Source of the DNA: Flavobacteriales bacterium
Lineage (GTDB): Bacteria; Bacteroidota; Bacteroidia; Flavobacteriales_F; PHOS-HE28
Length of the DNA stretch: 64,000 bases
Direction: 5' to 3'
Assembly (NCBI GenBank): GCA_016704485.1
Contig: JADJAA010000001.1
Coordinates: forward strand, 1,798,001 to 1,862,000
In this document: piece by piece, positions 34,150 through 41,970 of the stretch
Layout of the letters: every line of letters begins with the position of its first letter
Position numbering within the stretch: the stretch's first letter is position 1
Program-made: the position numbers and the translations under genes
Notes under the pieces: model-generated
Told to the model about the DNA's origin: nothing
Seen by the model: the letters and a program-made list of their open reading frames with translations, nothing else
Database searches by the model: none

Positions 34150-34770
34150 ATGTTCATAGACCCAACACTAAAGGCTGAATTCGAACGGGAGGTAGTTCGG
34201 AAGTCAGTTCCAGCAGGAGAAGAATTGATGCGCGTTGGTGATTCAATAACGCATGTGCCGATCGTTGAAAAAGGTTCGATACGCATATTGGCACAAGACC
34301 CTGAGGGACGTGAACGATTCCTCTATCACATCATGCCCGGTGAAAGTTGCGCAATCTCCTTGACTTGTTGTGTCAGTAAGCGTAGCAGTAATGTGCTGGC
34401 CATTGTTGAAGAGGATGCTGAACTCTTAATGGTTCCGGTACGCTTTGCGGAAGAATGGATGATCTATCCGGAATGGCGCCACTTTGTTGGTGAGACCCAA
34501 GCACAACGTTTCGGGGAATTATTGGAGACGATCGAAGTGGTCGCATTCCATAAGTTGGATGAGCAACTCTGGGACTACTTGGTAAAACGCGTGCAGGCCA
34601 CAGGTTCCCATGTGATCAAGGCCACGCATCAGGATATCGCGAACGAGTTGAATTCACCCCGCGAAGTGATCACGCGTTTATTACACCAATTGCAGCGTGA
34701 TGGACGTGTTACCGTTTCAAGAGGTTCGCTGGAGGTACACCTTAGCGCGGCCTGGGAGCCGAAGTTATAG
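34150..34770 (+). CDS. Crp/Fnr-family transcription regulator
   Basis: A 206-residue regulator: an N-terminal cyclic-nucleotide-binding-like beta-barrel (residues ~15-120, including SIRILAQDPEGRERFLYHI and ESCAISLTCCVSKRSS with a notable vicinal Cys pair) and a C-terminal winged helix (ATHQDIANELNSPREVITRLLHQLQRDG). The CNB lacks the canonical cAMP-binding arginine motif. The Cys-Cys could sense redox or persulfide, which is inference. It converges with the thioredoxin gene (6-bp overlap of 3' ends) and heads a sulfur-detoxification locus whose promoters bear GTGA-N6-TCAC palindromes, the expected Crp-type site. Confidence 0.92.
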   Translation: MFIDPTLKAEFEREVVRKSVPAGEELMRVGDSITHVPIVEKGSIRILAQDPEGRERFLYHIMPGESCAISLTCCVSKRSSNVLAIVEEDAELLMVPVRFAEEWMIYPEWRHFVGETQAQRFGELLETIEVVAFHKLDEQLWDYLVKRVQATGSHVIKATHQDIANELNSPREVITRLLHQLQRDGRVTVSRGSLEVHLSAAWEPKL

Positions 34771-35064
34771 GAACGGTTGCAACGCCTCGTTCAATTGCGT
34801 GGCGGATAGTACGCCCGACTTGCGCCAAACCACTTTGCCATTCTTGAAGATCGCAAGCGTAGGAACCCCGCGCACTTGATAGGCCTGTGCCGCAGCTTGA
34901 TTCTTGTCCACGTCGATCTTGATCACCACGGCCTTATCGCCGATCTGCCCCTTGAACTCGTCAAGAATGGGCTTCATCATTTTACAGGGACCACACCATT
35001 CGGCGAAAAAATCCACCAATACTGGTTTGTCCCCGTTGATCAATTCCTTGAATGAGCTTGCCAT
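34765..35064 (-). CDS. trxA: Thioredoxin
   Basis: A 99-residue single-domain thioredoxin with the WCGPC redox site (C24, C27) and the cis-Pro segment GVPTLAIF. It is the last gene of a five-gene operon (36038 down to 34765) with gaps of 8-10 nt or overlap. In this context it probably reduces rhodanese- or peroxiredoxin-bound persulfides and disulfides, in addition to general roles. Confidence 0.94.
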   Translation of the reverse strand: MASSFKELINGDKPVLVDFFAEWCGPCKMMKPILDEFKGQIGDKAVVIKIDVDKNQAAAQAYQVRGVPTLAIFKNGKVVWRKSGVLSATQLNEALQPFL

Positions 35065-35074
35065 TTTTATGGGA

Positions 35075-35323
35075 TTATTTTACCTCTTCAAAGGTTACGT
35101 CCTTGATCACCGACACATCCACATCGGACGCTTGGCTCGTTGTAGTTGAAGGTGCGCACGTTGCTCCACAACAGCCGATGTTGAATACGGCCTGTATTCC
35201 AAATACGACGGCAATGAAATAGGCCAACGTATCGCCTCTGGAGATTCCAGCTGCAAGGAATACCACAGCGAAAGCGAGTCGCAGTATCCGAGGCATCGGC
35301 CAATTCTGTAACAACGTGCGCAT
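35075..35323 (-). CDS. YgaP-like DUF2892 small membrane protein
   Basis: An 82-residue protein with two hydrophobic helices (ILRLAFAVVFLAAGISRGD and LAYFIAVVFGIQAVFNIG) and a CCGATCAP Cys cluster after the second. This is the membrane half seen in the E. coli YgaP rhodanese, here encoded separately from the rhodanese domain 8 nt upstream. Likely anchors or cooperates with that sulfurtransferase at the inner membrane. Confidence 0.85.
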   Translation of the reverse strand: MRTLLQNWPMPRILRLAFAVVFLAAGISRGDTLAYFIAVVFGIQAVFNIGCCGATCAPSTTTSQASDVDVSVIKDVTFEEVK

Positions 35324-35331
35324 CTTTTACC

Positions 35332-35634
35332 CTACTTCAAAGCACTGTTCAGGCTAGACCAACCGCCACCATTGTGTGCTTCGATCCCTTCAGCTTTGAG
35401 CATATCCACTGCACGCCCGCTGCGTGCGCCGCTCAGGCAGCATGCGACCACAGGTTTGCCCTTCGGTAGTTTTTTCATCTGGCCAGCGAGTTGGTCCAGT
35501 GGTATGTTCATAGAGCCTTTTACATGGCCACTTGCGTATTCGGCCTTGGACCGAACATCCAAGATCGTTGCACCATTGGCAACCAATTCCTTATAGTCCA
35601 CTTTGGGACCGATTCCAAAAAGAGAGCGTAGCAT
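35332..35634 (-). CDS. Single-domain rhodanese sulfurtransferase
   Basis: A 100-residue rhodanese with ATILDVRSKAEYASGHVKGS and the active-site loop ACCLSGARSG; C66 fits the C-x2-G-x-R position. It carries sulfane sulfur as a cysteine persulfide. Gene order (between DUF6132 and the YgaP-like protein) and short spacing place it in the persulfide-handling operon. Confidence 0.92.
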   Translation of the reverse strand: MLRSLFGIGPKVDYKELVANGATILDVRSKAEYASGHVKGSMNIPLDQLAGQMKKLPKGKPVVACCLSGARSGRAVDMLKAEGIEAHNGGGWSSLNSALK

Positions 35635-35643
35635 GTTCTTATG

Positions 35644-35841
35644 TTAGTGTTGTTCTTGTTTATTATCCTTCTTGAAGGTGTTCACGAGCAGACCGCCCAT
35701 GAACGATCCGTACAATGTGCTGTTGATCGGGCTGCCCGTTATACTGCAGCCGTTCGTGCAACCATAAAAATGGTAATACAGATATCCGGCCACTGCACCA
35801 ATGAGAATTCCCAACGAAGTGTAAAGTACCGTTCGTTTCAT
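35644..35841 (-). CDS. DUF6132-family small membrane protein
   Basis: A 65-residue protein with one or two helices (LGILIGAVAGYLYYHFYG) and the signature GCTNGCSITGSPINSTLYG, which I associate with DUF6132 proteins of Bacteroidota sulfur loci. Function is unknown; the Cys pair may bind sulfur or metal. It overlaps the upstream gene by ATGA (35838-35841). Confidence 0.85.
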   Translation of the reverse strand: MKRTVLYTSLGILIGAVAGYLYYHFYGCTNGCSITGSPINSTLYGSFMGGLLVNTFKKDNKQEQH

Positions 35842-36038
35842 TTCTTTAGCGTAGAGAAGTTGAATGCCGCGTACAGTGGGCAGAAACTTACGAATCCGGT
35901 GAGTAGGAAAACGGCAGCAACGGCCAATATCATTAGACCGAATGTTCCTGTAACCACGTGTGTAAAGTAGAGTGCGATGATCCCGACCGCCGCAAGTATA
36001 CGCAGGGTACGATCCAAACTTCCCATATTCGGTTTCAT
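35838..36038 (-). CDS. DUF2892-family membrane protein, first gene of the trx operon
   Basis: I start at 36038 (MKPNMGSLDRTLRIL), the typical DUF2892 N-terminus, not 36062. The 66-residue product has two helices (AAVGIIALYFTHVVTG and GLMILAVAAVFLLTGFVSFCP) and the conserved CPLYAAF end. It is the first gene of the operon running to trxA; the divergent peroxiredoxin gene starts at 36202. The intergenic region has one Crp-type palindrome for each direction. Confidence 0.88.
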   Translation of the reverse strand: MKPNMGSLDRTLRILAAVGIIALYFTHVVTGTFGLMILAVAAVFLLTGFVSFCPLYAAFNFSTLKK

Positions 36039-36059
36039 GTGATGTTCAATTTGATAGTG

Positions 36060-36103
36060 CAAAGATCCGGTATCCGAATGGGTCCATGTGTGAGGAACAT
36101 CAC
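36060..36103 (-). promoter_or_regulatory. Crp/Fnr-type site and -7 box for the trx operon
   Basis: The palindrome GTGA-GGAACA-TCAC lies at 36090-36103, and the minus-strand box GATCTTTG (one mismatch to TAnnTTTG) at 36067-36060. Site centre to last G of the box is 36.5 bases, identical to the two sister promoters. The start codon is at 36038. Confidence 0.65.
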
Positions 36104-36133
36104 CCAGATGGTTAACACAATTTGGAGATCCAG

Positions 36134-36177
36134 GTGACCGATGTCACACCCGTTTCTCAGGAGAATCATTCCCTTTG
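36134..36177 (+). promoter_or_regulatory. Crp/Fnr-type site and -7 box for the peroxiredoxin gene
   Basis: GTGA-CCGATG-TCAC at 36134-36147 and TCCCTTTG (one mismatch to TAnnTTTG) at 36170-36177; centre-to-G distance 36.5 bases. If transcription starts ~7 bases after the box, the site is centred near -43, a class II activator position. Confidence 0.65.
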
Positions 36178-36201
36178 TAGGACAAACCAATACATAGAAG
36201 A

Positions 36202-36846
36202 ATGGAAACGATGCACATGCCTAGGATCGGTGACCAAGCTCCCGATTTTGACGCACTAACGACCACTGGTCCGATGAAGTTCAGTGAATACATGAAGGAT
36301 AGTTGGGTCATCCTATTCTCGCACCCGGCTGACTTCACGCCGGTCTGCACCACCGAACTCTCGGGCTTTGCGCAAGAGAAGAAATGGTTCGCAGAGCGGA
36401 ACACGAAGTTGATCGGTGAAAGCATCGACAGTATCCACAGCCACGTAGCTTGGGTACAGAACGTGCGGGAGAAGACCGGTGTTTACATGGACTTCCCGAT
36501 CATTGCCGACATCGACATGAAGGTGGCTCGCCTTTATGGAATGTTGCACGATAATGCAAGCAGCACAGCTGCCGTTAGAGCCGTGTTCTTCATCGACCCG
36601 AAAGGGATCATTCGCTTGATCATGTACTACCCACTGAATGTTGGTCGCAATATGGATGAGATCAAACGTGTGCTGGAGGCGATGCAAACAGCTGATGAGA
36701 AGGGTTGTGCAATGCCATTGAACTGGGTCAAAGGAGCGAAGGTGATCCTTCCTCCACCTAAGACCTTGAAAGATCTGGATGCACGCTTGAACGAGAAGGG
36801 TATTGAACTGATCGATTTCTACCTCGCTAAAAAGGAGTTGGCGTAG
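36202..36846 (+). CDS. Peroxiredoxin, Prx6 (1-Cys) type
   Basis: A 214-residue peroxiredoxin with the peroxidatic site HPADFTPVCTTEL (C49) and the longer Prx6-type C-terminal domain (LPPPKTLKDLDARLNEKG). It reduces peroxides and possibly persulfides. A further Cys occurs at EKGCAMPLNW, but this is not the typical resolving position. Its promoter bears the Crp-type site shared with the sulfur operons, so it seems to belong to the same regulon. Confidence 0.93.
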   Translation: METMHMPRIGDQAPDFDALTTTGPMKFSEYMKDSWVILFSHPADFTPVCTTELSGFAQEKKWFAERNTKLIGESIDSIHSHVAWVQNVREKTGVYMDFPIIADIDMKVARLYGMLHDNASSTAAVRAVFFIDPKGIIRLIMYYPLNVGRNMDEIKRVLEAMQTADEKGCAMPLNWVKGAKVILPPPKTLKDLDARLNEKGIELIDFYLAKKELA

Positions 36847-36865
36847 GTCGACAAATGTTCAACGA

Positions 36866-36895
36866 AGAAGGGCGGCCAGAAATGGCCGCCCTTCT
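36866..36895. terminator. Bidirectional terminator with GAAA tetraloop
   Basis: A perfect 13-bp stem (AGAAGGGCGGCCA / TGGCCGCCCTTCT) closed by GAAA lies between the convergent peroxiredoxin (+) and rhodanese (-) genes. Confidence 0.85.
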
Positions 36896-36916
36896 CGTGT
36901 AAAGACTTTCGCTTGA

Positions 36917-37411
36917 TCAACTCTTCAACGTGCTTGGGCACACGAATGCCGTTGTAGCCAGATCCGTTTTCTTGATCTCAGCGAACCCACCGGCGACATC
37001 GATCACATTATGGTATCCGCGTGATTTCAGAACAGAACTTGCGATCATGCTTCTATAACCACCAGCGCAGTGGATATAGTTCGGCGCGGTCTTGTTGAAC
37101 TCAGCAAGATGATCGTTCAGGAATTGTAATGAAGCATGCTTGGCATGCTCCAAATGTTCTGCTTCCCATTCGCTTTGCTTACGCACATCGAAAACATTCA
37201 GATCCTCGGCTTTCATGCGCCTTGCGAATTCTTGGGCACTGATGCTTTCCAATGTATCCGCTTCACGCCCCGCTTTTTTCCAAGCATTGATCCCGCCTTC
37301 TAAATAGCCGAAGACATTGTCATAGCCTACCCGGGCCAAGCGTGTAACGGTTTCATCTTCGCTTCCTTCATCCGCAACGATAACGATCGGGTGTTTTACG
37401 TCCGGGATCAT
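36917..37411 (-). CDS. Rhodanese part of a frameshifted persulfide dioxygenase-rhodanese
   Basis: A 164-residue frame with a rhodanese domain whose active loop is YIHCAGGYRSMIA (catalytic Cys in HCAGGYRS), preceded by the tail of an inactive rhodanese domain (NVFGYLEGGINAWKKAG). The frame stays open upstream of its ATG and, shifted by one base, joins the MBL gene in register (GLK then GDFAPWVGAMIPDVK). I therefore read it as the 3' part of one ancestral ~470-residue gene, not an independent gene. If expressed alone from 37411, it would be a truncated sulfurtransferase. Confidence 0.8.
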   Translation of the reverse strand: MIPDVKHPIVIVADEGSEDETVTRLARVGYDNVFGYLEGGINAWKKAGREADTLESISAQEFARRMKAEDLNVFDVRKQSEWEAEHLEHAKHASLQFLNDHLAEFNKTAPNYIHCAGGYRSMIASSVLKSRGYHNVIDVAGGFAEIKKTDLATTAFVCPSTLKS

Positions 37412-38328
37412 CGCTCCGACCCACGGAGCAAAATCGCCTTTAACCCGATGTTGATGCTACGCGGTACGAACCCATCCTTGAATGTCTGTGGTTCGCGGGT
37501 GTCCAATACGAGTGCGCCTTCTCCTTCAACAACCAGTTCCAGTTGATCAGGTGTCAACGCACGCATGCCCATCTCCTTCACTTTATCCAAGCTAGGGATG
37601 GTGCCTTTGTTCATGGCCACGTTCTGTGGAAAGTAAGCTGGCGGTGGTAGAATGCCGTCCGTCACTTCTTTGATGAACTGTTCTTTGGTTGCAGCCTTAA
37701 GCGCATAGTTCACTTTTTTCTGATTGCCCAACGTGTCATAGGTCTCCTTGCTCATGTTCTTGCCACACGCACTACCCGCACCATGCGCAGGGTAAACGAT
37801 CACATCATCTGGCAACGTCATGATCTTGGTGTGCAATGAATCGTACAAATACCCTGCAAGGTCCTCTTGTGTAAGTGATCCCATTTTTTGTGCAAGGTCC
37901 GGTCGGCCTACATCGCCAATGAACAGTGTATCACCGCTGAAGATGCAATGCGGCTTGCCTTGCTCGTTGATCAATAAGTAAGTCGTACTCTCCATAGTAT
38001 GGCCAGGCGTATGCAACACTTTGATGGTGACATTCCCAAGTTTCAACTCCTCACCATCTGTTGCAATGTGCGCTGTGAAATCAGGGTTCGCGTTCGGGCC
38101 ATAGATGATCGTTGCCCCGGTGCGCTTGGCAAGGTCAACATGGCCGCTCACGAAGTCGGCATGGAAATGTGTCTCCAGAACGTACTTGATCTTAGCACCA
38201 TTCTTTTCAGCACGATCGATGTATGGCTGCGATTCACGCAACGGGTCGATTATGGCCACTTCGCCATTACTTTCAATGTAATAGGCTCCTTGTGCAAGAC
38301 AGCCCGTATAGATCTGTTCAATCTTCAT
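37408..38328 (-). CDS. MBL-fold persulfide dioxygenase (ETHE1-like), N-terminal part of a split gene
   Basis: 306 residues. The metallo-beta-lactamase fold binds mononuclear iron through THFHADFVSGH, HTPGHTMEST and FSGDTLFIGDVGRPD, as in ETHE1/PDO enzymes that oxidise glutathione persulfide to sulfite. The first (inactive) rhodanese domain begins at ALVLDTREPQTFKDGFVPRSINIGLK, then the frame breaks: the last ~10 residues (AILLRGSER) are out of register. One extra base near 37437-37438 (GCC to GCCC on the plus strand) would fuse it to the following frame. The MBL domain itself is intact. Sits between the TauE exporter and the rhodanese, matching a persulfide-to-sulfite-to-export pathway. Confidence 0.9.
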   Translation of the reverse strand: MKIEQIYTGCLAQGAYYIESNGEVAIIDPLRESQPYIDRAEKNGAKIKYVLETHFHADFVSGHVDLAKRTGATIIYGPNANPDFTAHIATDGEELKLGNVTIKVLHTPGHTMESTTYLLINEQGKPHCIFSGDTLFIGDVGRPDLAQKMGSLTQEDLAGYLYDSLHTKIMTLPDDVIVYPAHGAGSACGKNMSKETYDTLGNQKKVNYALKAATKEQFIKEVTDGILPPPAYFPQNVAMNKGTIPSLDKVKEMGMRALTPDQLELVVEGEGALVLDTREPQTFKDGFVPRSINIGLKAILLRGSER

Positions 38329-38366
38329 TTTCTATGTTTTTTGTTGTCGTGTAGTTGATCCTCTCC

Positions 38367-39164
38367 TTACTTGATCATCCATAGTTCCTTCACCATGATC
38401 ATGATCCCCATCGCTAGAACGAACCACCCGAAGATAGGACGAAGCTTTTTTCCATCGACCTGCTTGGACATTCGGCTGCCTAGCACTGTTCCGAGTATCG
38501 CTATGGCCACGAGAGGTAGTAGGATCGCGTATTGCTCTTTGATGTGAATATCCGGATCACCCATAAAACCGATAAAGGCATTTACAGTGATCAGGAAGAG
38601 GGATGTGCCCACCGCCTTTTTCATGTCAAGCCCTGCAAGCAGTACCAATGCCGGTACGATCAAGAACCCACCACCGGCGCCAAGGATGCCGGTGATCACA
38701 CCCGAGAGCAGACCGATAATTAACAGTGCTAATGGACTTGGTGTGTGTTCAACTGAGTTGTTCTGTGCAGCTGGTTTCCTGATCATGGAAAGTGATGCGC
38801 CCAACATGAGGATCGCGAACAGAACAAGTATCGCGGTGCCTTTGCCAACGGCAATGTCGCCGATAAGGAATAATGGGTCGGGCAATGCGGGCATCAACCA
38901 ATGCCGTGTTGCATAAACACTGATAATTGAGCTCGCGCCGAATAAAAGCGCAGTCCCCCAATGGATGTTCTCCTGCCGGTGATGGGCGAACGACCCGACC
39001 GCGCTCGTAGCTCCAACAATGAACAACGACAGACCCGTAGCGGTGAGTGGATCCTGTCCGAATAAATAGACAAGTATGGGTACAGTGAGAATTGATCCAC
39101 CACCGCCGAACAGTCCGAGCGTAATACCCATTACAAGTGCTCCTAAATAGCCTACTATCTCCAT
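38367..39164 (-). CDS. TauE/SafE-family sulfite exporter
   Basis: I start at 39164 (MEIVGYLGALVMGITLG) and not 39203, since the promoter -7 box ends at 39208. The 265-residue protein has about eight helices and two TauE motifs (GLFGGGGSILTVPILVYLFG and GILGAGGGFLIVPALVLLAG). It is the first gene of the operon with the persulfide dioxygenase 38 bases downstream, suggesting export of the sulfite that enzyme makes. Confidence 0.92.
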   Translation of the reverse strand: MEIVGYLGALVMGITLGLFGGGGSILTVPILVYLFGQDPLTATGLSLFIVGATSAVGSFAHHRQENIHWGTALLFGASSIISVYATRHWLMPALPDPLFLIGDIAVGKGTAILVLFAILMLGASLSMIRKPAAQNNSVEHTPSPLALLIIGLLSGVITGILGAGGGFLIVPALVLLAGLDMKKAVGTSLFLITVNAFIGFMGDPDIHIKEQYAILLPLVAIAILGTVLGSRMSKQVDGKKLRPIFGWFVLAMGIMIMVKELWMIK

Positions 39165-39207
39165 GGGCAATTGGGAACAACAAATGACGCTTTCCCCAAG
39201 CAAGCTG

Positions 39208-39251
39208 CAAATTTACGGGTGTAACAATTGGTGCAACGTGATGTACATCAC
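39208..39251 (-). promoter_or_regulatory. Crp/Fnr-type site and -7 box for the TauE operon
   Basis: The perfect palindrome GTGATGTACATCAC lies at 39238-39251, and TAAATTTG (exact TAnnTTTG) is on the minus strand at 39215-39208. The centre-to-G distance is 36.5 bases, the same as at 36060 and 36134. Confidence 0.72.
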
Positions 39252-39270
39252 ACCCAACTGGCATACGTGT

Positions 39271-40425
39271 TCAAAGTGCCTTCAGCAGTTCTGAACCGAA
39301 GTTAGCGACCTGATAGTTGCGGATACCCGGTAATGCGGCCAACGCTTCCAGATCGCCCGGTAGCGTGCGAGCAATATCAGCCAACAACTGATTCGCGCCG
39401 ATTATTCCCGGTTTCAGGTCGTGATCGACCATCAGCTTTTCACGAACTACCTTCAACCGTTTCAAGCGCTCTTCATGATCGTCATCACGTGGATAACGCT
39501 TCGGCCTTTCTACGCGAGGCCATTCGTCCTTTGGTACGGCCTGGCCCTTTACAATTGCATCCATGATGGCTTTACCGTAACGTTCCATGACCCTATCGCC
39601 CATGCCGGCAACCTTGGCCAATTCTTTCATGCTCGATGGCGGCTGTACTGCAATTGCGAGCAACGTAGTGTTGCCGACCACCATGAACGGGGCACGATCC
39701 ATACGCTCTGCAACTTTCTCGCGCCATGCATGCACTTCACGAAGAACGGCGAGTTGAACTGGTTTTAGGGTCTTGGCGCCTTTCATGCGAATGAATGCGG
39801 GCTCGCCTTTTGTTGGCGCATTGAATGGCATGTCGGTAAGCAATGCAAACTCTTCTTCAGCCCATGCCCATCTACCTTTAGCGATCAACTCTTCCTTCAG
39901 AATGTCGCGCAGTTCGATCAGGTCGCTGGTATCGCCAGCGGCGTAATCCAGCATGTCCTGCGGCAATGGGCGTTTGCTCCAATCTGCTTTCTGGAACTTC
40001 TTATCGATCTGAAGGCCTTTGTATTTCTTAAGCAATGCGGCGAGACCGATCTCAGGTTCGTTCACCAATTCAGCAGCGACAAGCGTATCGAAAATATTGG
40101 ACACCCGTATCTTGTGATGCTTAGCAAGGATCCGAAGATCATAGTCAGCATCATGTATCACGATCTCCATTGCTGGATCGGCCAGTAATTTCCCGAGATC
40201 ATCCAAGTTCTCAACTAACAACGGATCCACCAACCAGGTGTGATCCCTGTCACTTAATTGGATCAAACAGACACGCTCTTTGTAACGATGAAAACTACTC
40301 GCTTCGGTATCCAATGCAAGCACCTTGGTAGGAGCCAAATGTGCCGTAAGCTTTGTTAGAGCTTTCGGTTCAGTGATCAATTCAAATGCTGGCACGGTAG
40401 TGGGAGATGCGGAGGTTCTGGTCAA
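39271..40425 (-). CDS. rnd: Ribonuclease D
   Basis: A 384-residue DEDD-family 3'-5' exoribonuclease: VLALDTEASSFHRY (Asp/Glu), IVIHDADYDLRIL (Asp) and MLDYAAGDTSDLI (Tyr/Asp, DEDDy type), then an HRDC domain (LKPVQLAVLREVHAWREKVAER ... MKELAKVAGMGDRVMERYG). It trims tRNA and other structured RNA 3' ends. It is the last of a run of same-strand genes. Confidence 0.92.
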   Translation of the reverse strand: MTRTSASPTTVPAFELITEPKALTKLTAHLAPTKVLALDTEASSFHRYKERVCLIQLSDRDHTWLVDPLLVENLDDLGKLLADPAMEIVIHDADYDLRILAKHHKIRVSNIFDTLVAAELVNEPEIGLAALLKKYKGLQIDKKFQKADWSKRPLPQDMLDYAAGDTSDLIELRDILKEELIAKGRWAWAEEEFALLTDMPFNAPTKGEPAFIRMKGAKTLKPVQLAVLREVHAWREKVAERMDRAPFMVVGNTTLLAIAVQPPSSMKELAKVAGMGDRVMERYGKAIMDAIVKGQAVPKDEWPRVERPKRYPRDDDHEERLKRLKVVREKLMVDHDLKPGIIGANQLLADIARTLPGDLEALAALPGIRNYQVANFGSELLKAL

Positions 40426-40458
40426 TTCGCCGAGGTGAATGGTGCAAGGTAAGGGGCG

Positions 40459-40860
40459 CTAGTCACCAAAGCCACTAAGGACGGGCATATTGCGTAAAAT
40501 TCCCCAGCCTATGATAACGATCGACCAACTGATAACGCTCCATTTCGGTAGTTCATTCCAAGCAAGGCCGGATCTTGCTCTATTTGAGATCAATTGGAGC
40601 CCAAGTACAGGTAACCCAATGAACATTAGTGGGTTGTGGTTCATTGCCGCAATTGTTTCCCCGTGTAATAGAGCGTGCAATGCACGTTGGGAACCGCAAC
40701 CTGGGCAAAGAAGTCCTGTGAGTTTGTTCAATGGGCAGGTAAATAGGCCGCCCGAAGCAGGATCGATGAAATAGAATACGCCAAGAACAATCATCACTGA
40801 GCCCAAGATCACTAAGGACGTGATCTTTCTTTCGCGTATTTGCCTGATGCTCAAGATCAA
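40459..40860 (-). CDS. DUF2752 membrane protein
   Basis: A 133-residue protein with three helices and the DUF2752 hallmark LLCPGCGSQRALHALLHG after CPLNKLTG. The CPGCG motif is conserved but its function is unknown. It overlaps the mannose-1-phosphate guanylyltransferase stop by ATGA (40857-40860), so it is coupled to it. Confidence 0.88.
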   Translation of the reverse strand: MILSIRQIRERKITSLVILGSVMIVLGVFYFIDPASGGLFTCPLNKLTGLLCPGCGSQRALHALLHGETIAAMNHNPLMFIGLPVLGLQLISNRARSGLAWNELPKWSVISWSIVIIGWGILRNMPVLSGFGD

Positions 40861-41948
40861 ACGTATTTGCCTCCGCTCTCAGCGGTAAGGTCGTTCACGA
40901 ATTGCTTGATCTGCTGTTCATCCTGCTTACGGCAGACCAACAATGCTTCTTTGGTGCTCACAACGATGTAATCCTCCAAGCCTTGCAACACCATCAAACG
41001 GCCATCGTGAACATGTACCATATTGTCCTTGCAGTTGTAGAGCTTAACGTTATCGCCGACCGCAGCGTTGCCGCTGGCGTCCTTTTCCAAGTGCGTGAAC
41101 AAGCTTCCCCATGTGCCTAGATCGCTCCATCCGAATTCACTTACGACCGTGAATACGTTCTTCGCTTTTTCCATGATTCCGTAGTCGATGCTCACATTCG
41201 CACAATCTGCATAGGTGTTCTCTATGAACGCACGCTCATTGTCGGTGCCATAGCTGTTCGCACCTTCCGCGAAACGAGCTTCCATTTCCGGAAGGTGTTT
41301 CGCAAATGCCTTCATGATGCTCTTAACGCTCCAGATGAAGATGCCGGCATTCCACAAAAAATCACCGCTCTGAATGAATCGCTCCGCGGTTTCCAGATCC
41401 GGCTTTTCCGTAAAGGTCTTCACCTTTTTTACACGGGCATGTACCGTATCAGTTCCTTCGACATATTGTATGTAACCATAACCCGTATCAGGACGGCTCG
41501 GTGTAATTCCCAATGTCACCAATCGATCGCCACCCTTCGCTTCATCCAAGGCAATTCGCAACGTTTCCTGGAATGCTTCATCTTTCATCACCAAGTGATC
41601 ACTCGGTGCCACTACGATCAACGCTTCCGGATCGCGTGCAGCGATAACATGATTCGCATAAGCCACACAAGGCGCCGTATTCCGACGACTTGGTTCCAAC
41701 AGAACTTGGTGTGCTTTCAGTCCCGGTAGTTGCTCCTGCACCAGATCCGCGTATTGTGCATTCGTAACGATGTAGATGTTCTCTGGTGGACAGATCGCTA
41801 AGAACCGATCATAGGTCATCTGCAACAGCGTGCGACCAAGTCCTAAAAAGTCCAAGAACTGCTTTGGGTAAACACTACGGCTCATTGGCCAAAAACGGCT
41901 TCCGACGCCGCCTGCCATAATAACGCAGTAGGTATGTTTATTCGTCAT
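40857..41948 (-). CDS. manC: Mannose-1-phosphate guanylyltransferase
   Basis: A 363-residue nucleotidyltransferase making GDP-mannose from mannose-1-phosphate and GTP. It has MAGGVGSRFWPMSRSVYPKQF (signature GGxGxRxxPxSR and the catalytic Lys), LLEPSRRNTAPCVAYA and VVAPSDHLV. It lacks the C-terminal phosphomannose isomerase domain of bifunctional enzymes. GDP-mannose feeds surface polysaccharide and glycoprotein synthesis; substrate for the 11442 glycosyltransferase is possible but not shown. Confidence 0.94.
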   Translation of the reverse strand: MTNKHTYCVIMAGGVGSRFWPMSRSVYPKQFLDFLGLGRTLLQMTYDRFLAICPPENIYIVTNAQYADLVQEQLPGLKAHQVLLEPSRRNTAPCVAYANHVIAARDPEALIVVAPSDHLVMKDEAFQETLRIALDEAKGGDRLVTLGITPSRPDTGYGYIQYVEGTDTVHARVKKVKTFTEKPDLETAERFIQSGDFLWNAGIFIWSVKSIMKAFAKHLPEMEARFAEGANSYGTDNERAFIENTYADCANVSIDYGIMEKAKNVFTVVSEFGWSDLGTWGSLFTHLEKDASGNAAVGDNVKLYNCKDNMVHVHDGRLMVLQGLEDYIVVSTKEALLVCRKQDEQQIKQFVNDLTAESGGKYV

Positions 41949-41970
41949 GATGTAGTGGGCAGCCGAAGTT

